Source: JBFWML01 sp050251635 (GTDB lineage: Bacteria; Campylobacterota; Campylobacteria; Campylobacterales; SZUA-545). Taken from it: 64,000 bases of DNA. A program made the translations under genes and the position numbers. The stretch is taken from assembly GCA_050251635.1 (NCBI GenBank), contig JBFWML010000003.1, forward strand, positions 30,162 through 94,161, read 5' to 3'. The notes below the pieces were generated by a model. That model was not told the origin of the DNA. It made no database searches and saw nothing but the letters and a program-made list of their open reading frames with translations. Shown in pieces: positions 61,482 through 64,000 of the stretch. Position 1 is the stretch's first letter. Every line of letters begins with the position of its first letter.

Positions 61482-61991
61482 TTATTTTTTACAAACGGAA
61501 ACAAGCGACGGGCGCAATACCCGCTCTTTGTAGCGGTAGCCCTGCTGCAAGACCTGAACGATCGCGTTCTCTTCGTGCTCATCGCTGGCGGCTTGCATAA
61601 TTGCCTCATGGACGTTGGGGTCGAACCCTTCGTCGTGACCGACGGCGCTGATGCCGTGTTTTTCGTAGGCTTTTAAGAGGTTGCTGCGGGTGAGGCCAAC
61701 CCCCTCTTTGAGCTTGTCAAACTGGCCCGGATCGTCAATTTTAAGCGCCATTTCTAACGCATCCATCACGGGAAGCAGGTCTTTGGCAAACTGTTCGGAG
61801 GCGTAGTCGATCGCCTGATATTTTTCGCGCTCTAGGCGTTTTTTGATGTTTTCAAACTCGGCGTAGGCGCGCAGATAGCGATCCTCGGCCTCCTTGAGTT
61901 TGGTCTCGCAATCCTCTTGGGCCGGTTGAACATCCGGCTGCTCAAGCGGTTCGTCTTGAGTCTGCTCTTGATCGGTGATATTTTCGTTCAC
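61482..61991 (-). CDS. grpE: Nucleotide exchange factor GrpE
   Basis: The 169-residue co-chaperone releases ADP from DnaK. A long N-terminal helix (KLKEAEDRYLRAYAEFENIK then KRLEREKYQAI) leads to the four-helix bundle and the C-terminal beta domain (FDPNVHEAIMQAASDEHEEN, VLQQGYRYKERVLRPSLV). The start is GTG at 61991 after AAAGGGGG and overlaps the hrcA stop in GTGA. Confidence 0.95.
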   Translation of the reverse strand: MNENITDQEQTQDEPLEQPDVQPAQEDCETKLKEAEDRYLRAYAEFENIKKRLEREKYQAIDYASEQFAKDLLPVMDALEMALKIDDPGQFDKLKEGVGLTRSNLLKAYEKHGISAVGHDEGFDPNVHEAIMQAASDEHEENAIVQVLQQGYRYKERVLRPSLVSVCKK

Positions 61992-62794
61992 AGATCCCCC
62001 TTTCTGGCGTGATTCATAAAACCTTGATAATCTTTTGTCATGGGGCCAAAGGCCACCAACAGGGCGTTTTGCTGCCCGATACGCGCCTCTTGGGCAACCA
62101 CGGCACACCCGTGGGGCGCGTGGGTTTCAAAAAAAACGCCCGGACGGAGCGCATCGGCAATCTCGCCGCCGTAGAAGGCGTCAAACCGCCGGTCGTTCCA
62201 CCCCTCGGTCTGGGTCGAAAGCCCGATCAGCGCCTGCGGATTAAACCGGGTCACGCTTTGAAGCCGCAGCCTGCGCAATGCGTCATAGAGCGCGTCGATG
62301 CGGTTGCTCTGGGCAATGGTCATCAGATCGATGAGGTCATACCCCGTAAACTCGCCGAGCAGCCGCTCGATCGCGCTTGAGGCGGCCATGGTGGCGGCGC
62401 CGTTTTCAAAGGCGGCCATCAGCTGGCCGTTTTTGGAGCGCACCACCTCCTGCAACCGGTTGGGCGCGCGCATTTGAAGCAGCGCATAAAGTCCGTAGGC
62501 CCGCGCGCTTTTTTCGATCAGCGCCGCATCGATCTCGATCGGCTGGGCGCAATCAAGCGTCTGTTGCCAGTAGCTTTGCAGCGCCTTGTCGGTCGGAATG
62601 CGGCCGCTGCTGGCATGAAGCTGGGTCAAAAGCCCCTCATCCACCAAGCGGCGGAAGTAGTTGCGAATGGTGGCCGAAGAGAGATCGACGGCGATCACCT
62701 CTTTAAGCTGTACCGACCCGATGGGTTCGGGATTGCGGATGTAGCGGAAAACCACTTCGTTCAGGATGGTTTTTTCAATCTCACGAAGCCGCAT
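61988..62794 (-). CDS. hrcA: Heat-inducible transcription repressor HrcA
   Basis: The repressor binds CIRCE operators and controls chaperone operons; its folding depends on chaperones. The N-terminal winged helix is visible (VDLSSATIRNYFRRLVDEGL then LTQLHASSGRIPTDKALQSY) and the GAF-like part follows. I chose ATG 62794 (268 residues), as a TTG two codons earlier is less likely. A CIRCE-like operator stands upstream, implying autoregulation of the operon. Confidence 0.93.
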   Translation of the reverse strand: MRLREIEKTILNEVVFRYIRNPEPIGSVQLKEVIAVDLSSATIRNYFRRLVDEGLLTQLHASSGRIPTDKALQSYWQQTLDCAQPIEIDAALIEKSARAYGLYALLQMRAPNRLQEVVRSKNGQLMAAFENGAATMAASSAIERLLGEFTGYDLIDLMTIAQSNRIDALYDALRRLRLQSVTRFNPQALIGLSTQTEGWNDRRFDAFYGGEIADALRPGVFFETHAPHGCAVVAQEARIGQQNALLVAFGPMTKDYQGFMNHARKGDL

Positions 62795-62838
62795 GTCCAA
62801 CCCGCCTTCCCTTAGTTTTTAAGGTTTTGTGGTTAAAT

Positions 62839-62865
62839 TTAGCACTCAATGACTTGAGTTGCTAA
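62839..62865 (-). promoter_or_regulatory. CIRCE operator of hrcA-grpE-dnaK
   Basis: TTAGCACTC (62839-62847), nine bases, then AGTTGCTAA (62857-62865): the canonical 9-9-9 layout with an imperfect second arm. HrcA should bind here and repress its own operon. Confidence 0.88.
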
Positions 62866-62894
62866 AAGAACTATACAGCTTTAGTGTGTGATTG

Positions 62895-64000
62895 TCAAGG
62901 TTTGGAGACGAGGGGGAGTGAGACGGTGAAACAGGCGCCGTCGCTGCAATTTTCGTGGCGCAGGCGGCCGCCCATATGCTCTTCGATAATCAGTTTGGAC
63001 ATATACAGCCCCAGCCCGACCCCTTTACCCTCCTCTTTGGTGCTGAAGTAGGGATCGAAGATGCGCTCGGCAATCTCGTGGGGAATACCGCCGCCGTTGT
63101 CTTGAACCTGCAGCGTAATCTGCCGGTCGCTCTCCCGCAGCCAAAGCGAAACCTCTCCCTTCACGGCGCGGGTCTTGCCGTGTTCGTCAATGGCGTCGCG
63201 GGCGTTGGCAAGCAGGTTGAGCACAACCTGTTTGAGTTCGTTGGGATACCCTTCAAAGCAGATGGGACGTTCGGGCGGCTGCCATTTAATCGTGATATTG
63301 TGACGCTCAAGCTGGCTGTGCAGAAGTTCGATCGACTCGGAAACGGTTTGGGCCGGATCGAAGGGAACCTTTTGGCGATCGCTCTTGAAAAAGCCTCTAA
63401 AATCGTCGATCGTCTTAGACATCTGGTTGATCAGCCGCATCGATTTGGCGGTCATGTCCGCTAAATAGGCGTCATCCAGCTCGCCAAACTGTTTGGCGTC
63501 GGTGAGGTCTTGAACCGCCAGCGCCAGCGCGTTAAGGGGTTGACGCCATTGGTGGGCGATGGCGCCGATCATCTCGCCCATTTGCGCCAAGCGGGCCTGA
63601 TGCACCAGAATATGCTCATGCTCGCGCCGTCTGGCGATCTCCTCTTCGATGGCCCGTTCGAGGTTGCTGTTGAGCTCCTTGAGCGCCTCTTCGGCCAGCC
63701 GTTTTAGCAGGGGCGAGATGAGCCAGATGGCGATGGGCACGGCCATCAGCGTGAGTAAAATCCCCACGGCGATCACGCTGCGTATATTATGGTTGATCAG
63801 CGCCGTCAATTCCGGTTCGGGCACGCGCACGATGACCCACCATTTCGGATCGCTCAAACGATCGGCGCTCAGAACCCAGCCGTTTTCCACCATCGTGGTG
63901 CGTCCGGTGAAGCGTTCGGGATTGGGCAGCGCCGGCGCGGACTGGTTGCGCGGCTGGAAATGGGGGACAAAACGGTTTGCGGCAACCTGTGCGAGGATCG
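62895..64000 (-). CDS. Sensor histidine kinase (5' end beyond window)
   Basis: The frame is open to the window edge, so at least 367 residues are seen. The visible N-terminal part looks like the end of a periplasmic sensing domain, followed by a membrane helix (VIAVGILLTLMAVPIAIWLI), a coiled coil, the dimerisation helix with the phosphorylated His in IGAIAHQWRQPLNALAL, and a complete ATPase domain with NLLANARDAIDEHG (N box), VQDNGGGIPHEIAERI (G1) and GKGVGLGLYMSKLIIEEH (G2). The signal and partner regulator are not in view. Confidence 0.9.
   Translation of the reverse strand, partial: ILAQVAANRFVPHFQPRNQSAPALPNPERFTGRTTMVENGWVLSADRLSDPKWWVIVRVPEPELTALINHNIRSVIAVGILLTLMAVPIAIWLISPLLKRLAEEALKELNSNLERAIEEEIARRREHEHILVHQARLAQMGEMIGAIAHQWRQPLNALALAVQDLTDAKQFGELDDAYLADMTAKSMRLINQMSKTIDDFRGFFKSDRQKVPFDPAQTVSESIELLHSQLERHNITIKWQPPERPICFEGYPNELKQVVLNLLANARDAIDEHGKTRAVKGEVSLWLRESDRQITLQVQDNGGGIPHEIAERIFDPYFSTKEEGKGVGLGLYMSKLIIEEHMGGRLRHENCSDGACFTVSLPLVSKP

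Overview
The window looks like a chromosome segment of a GC-rich member of the Campylobacterota (Epsilonproteobacteria). This is an inference from gene content and order: hrcA-grpE-dnaK without dnaJ, tig-clpP-GGDEF-def-comM, fliK-flgD-flgE followed by a second hook gene with a Maf-type protein, MidA-like methyltransferase, and sigma-54 promoters of the GGAA-N6-TTGCTT kind in front of hook genes. The GC content (mid to high 50s by eye) is high for that phylum, so the genus is left open. No rRNA, tRNA or CRISPR was seen.

Layout. 1-3.8 kb: end of an unknown gene, an SDR-type epimerase, ileS. 3.8-14 kb (minus strand): flagellar block with Maf/DUF115 protein, hook protein FlgE, second FlgE-like protein, FlgD and FliK. 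14.1-22.7 kb (plus): a run of unrecognised exported proteins (two large lipoproteins, a 1262-residue secreted protein, small secreted proteins, a putative outer-membrane barrel). 22.7-24.6 kb (minus): fliI and folE. 24.7-29.2 kb (plus): tig, clpP, degenerate GGDEF protein, def and the 5' part of comM. 49.4-50.5 kb: FlgP/LPP20-like protein and an unknown. 50.5-58.8 kb: a tightly packed operon (metallophosphoesterase, RND pump, adaptor, argD, TolC-like channel, MidA-like methyltransferase). 58.8-62.8 kb: two small unknown genes and hrcA-grpE-dnaK with a CIRCE operator. 62.9-64 kb: a histidine kinase cut by the window edge.

The most notable object is a complete Tn7-like transposon, 29204-48799 (19.6 kb), inserted in comM. 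It has 25-bp terminal inverted repeats differing at one base, a perfect 5-bp target duplication (GCGGC), multiple putative TnsB sites at both ends, and tnsA, tnsB, tnsC, tniQ and a divergent tnsE. Joining the flanks across one copy of the duplication restores the comM frame exactly. The comM frame continues through the left end and stops in TAATG, whose ATG is the likely tnsE start, so tnsE may be translated by coupling to the target gene.

The cargo (35.5-48.6 kb) is lower in GC and carries a candidate defence module: an SMC/ABC-type ATPase with a double CxxC hook, a middle protein, a PD-(D/E)XK nuclease-like protein, and a convergent SPPY-type DNA methyltransferase. Further on are an EndA-like periplasmic nuclease, an EVE-like/DUF3883 putative modified-DNA restriction protein, a prepilin-like protein, a cysteine-rich exported protein, an RDD membrane protein, a gene broken by two homopolymer frameshifts, and a structured, probably noncoding RNA region. 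ComM acts in natural transformation, so the element both disables a transformation gene and brings several DNA-targeting proteins.
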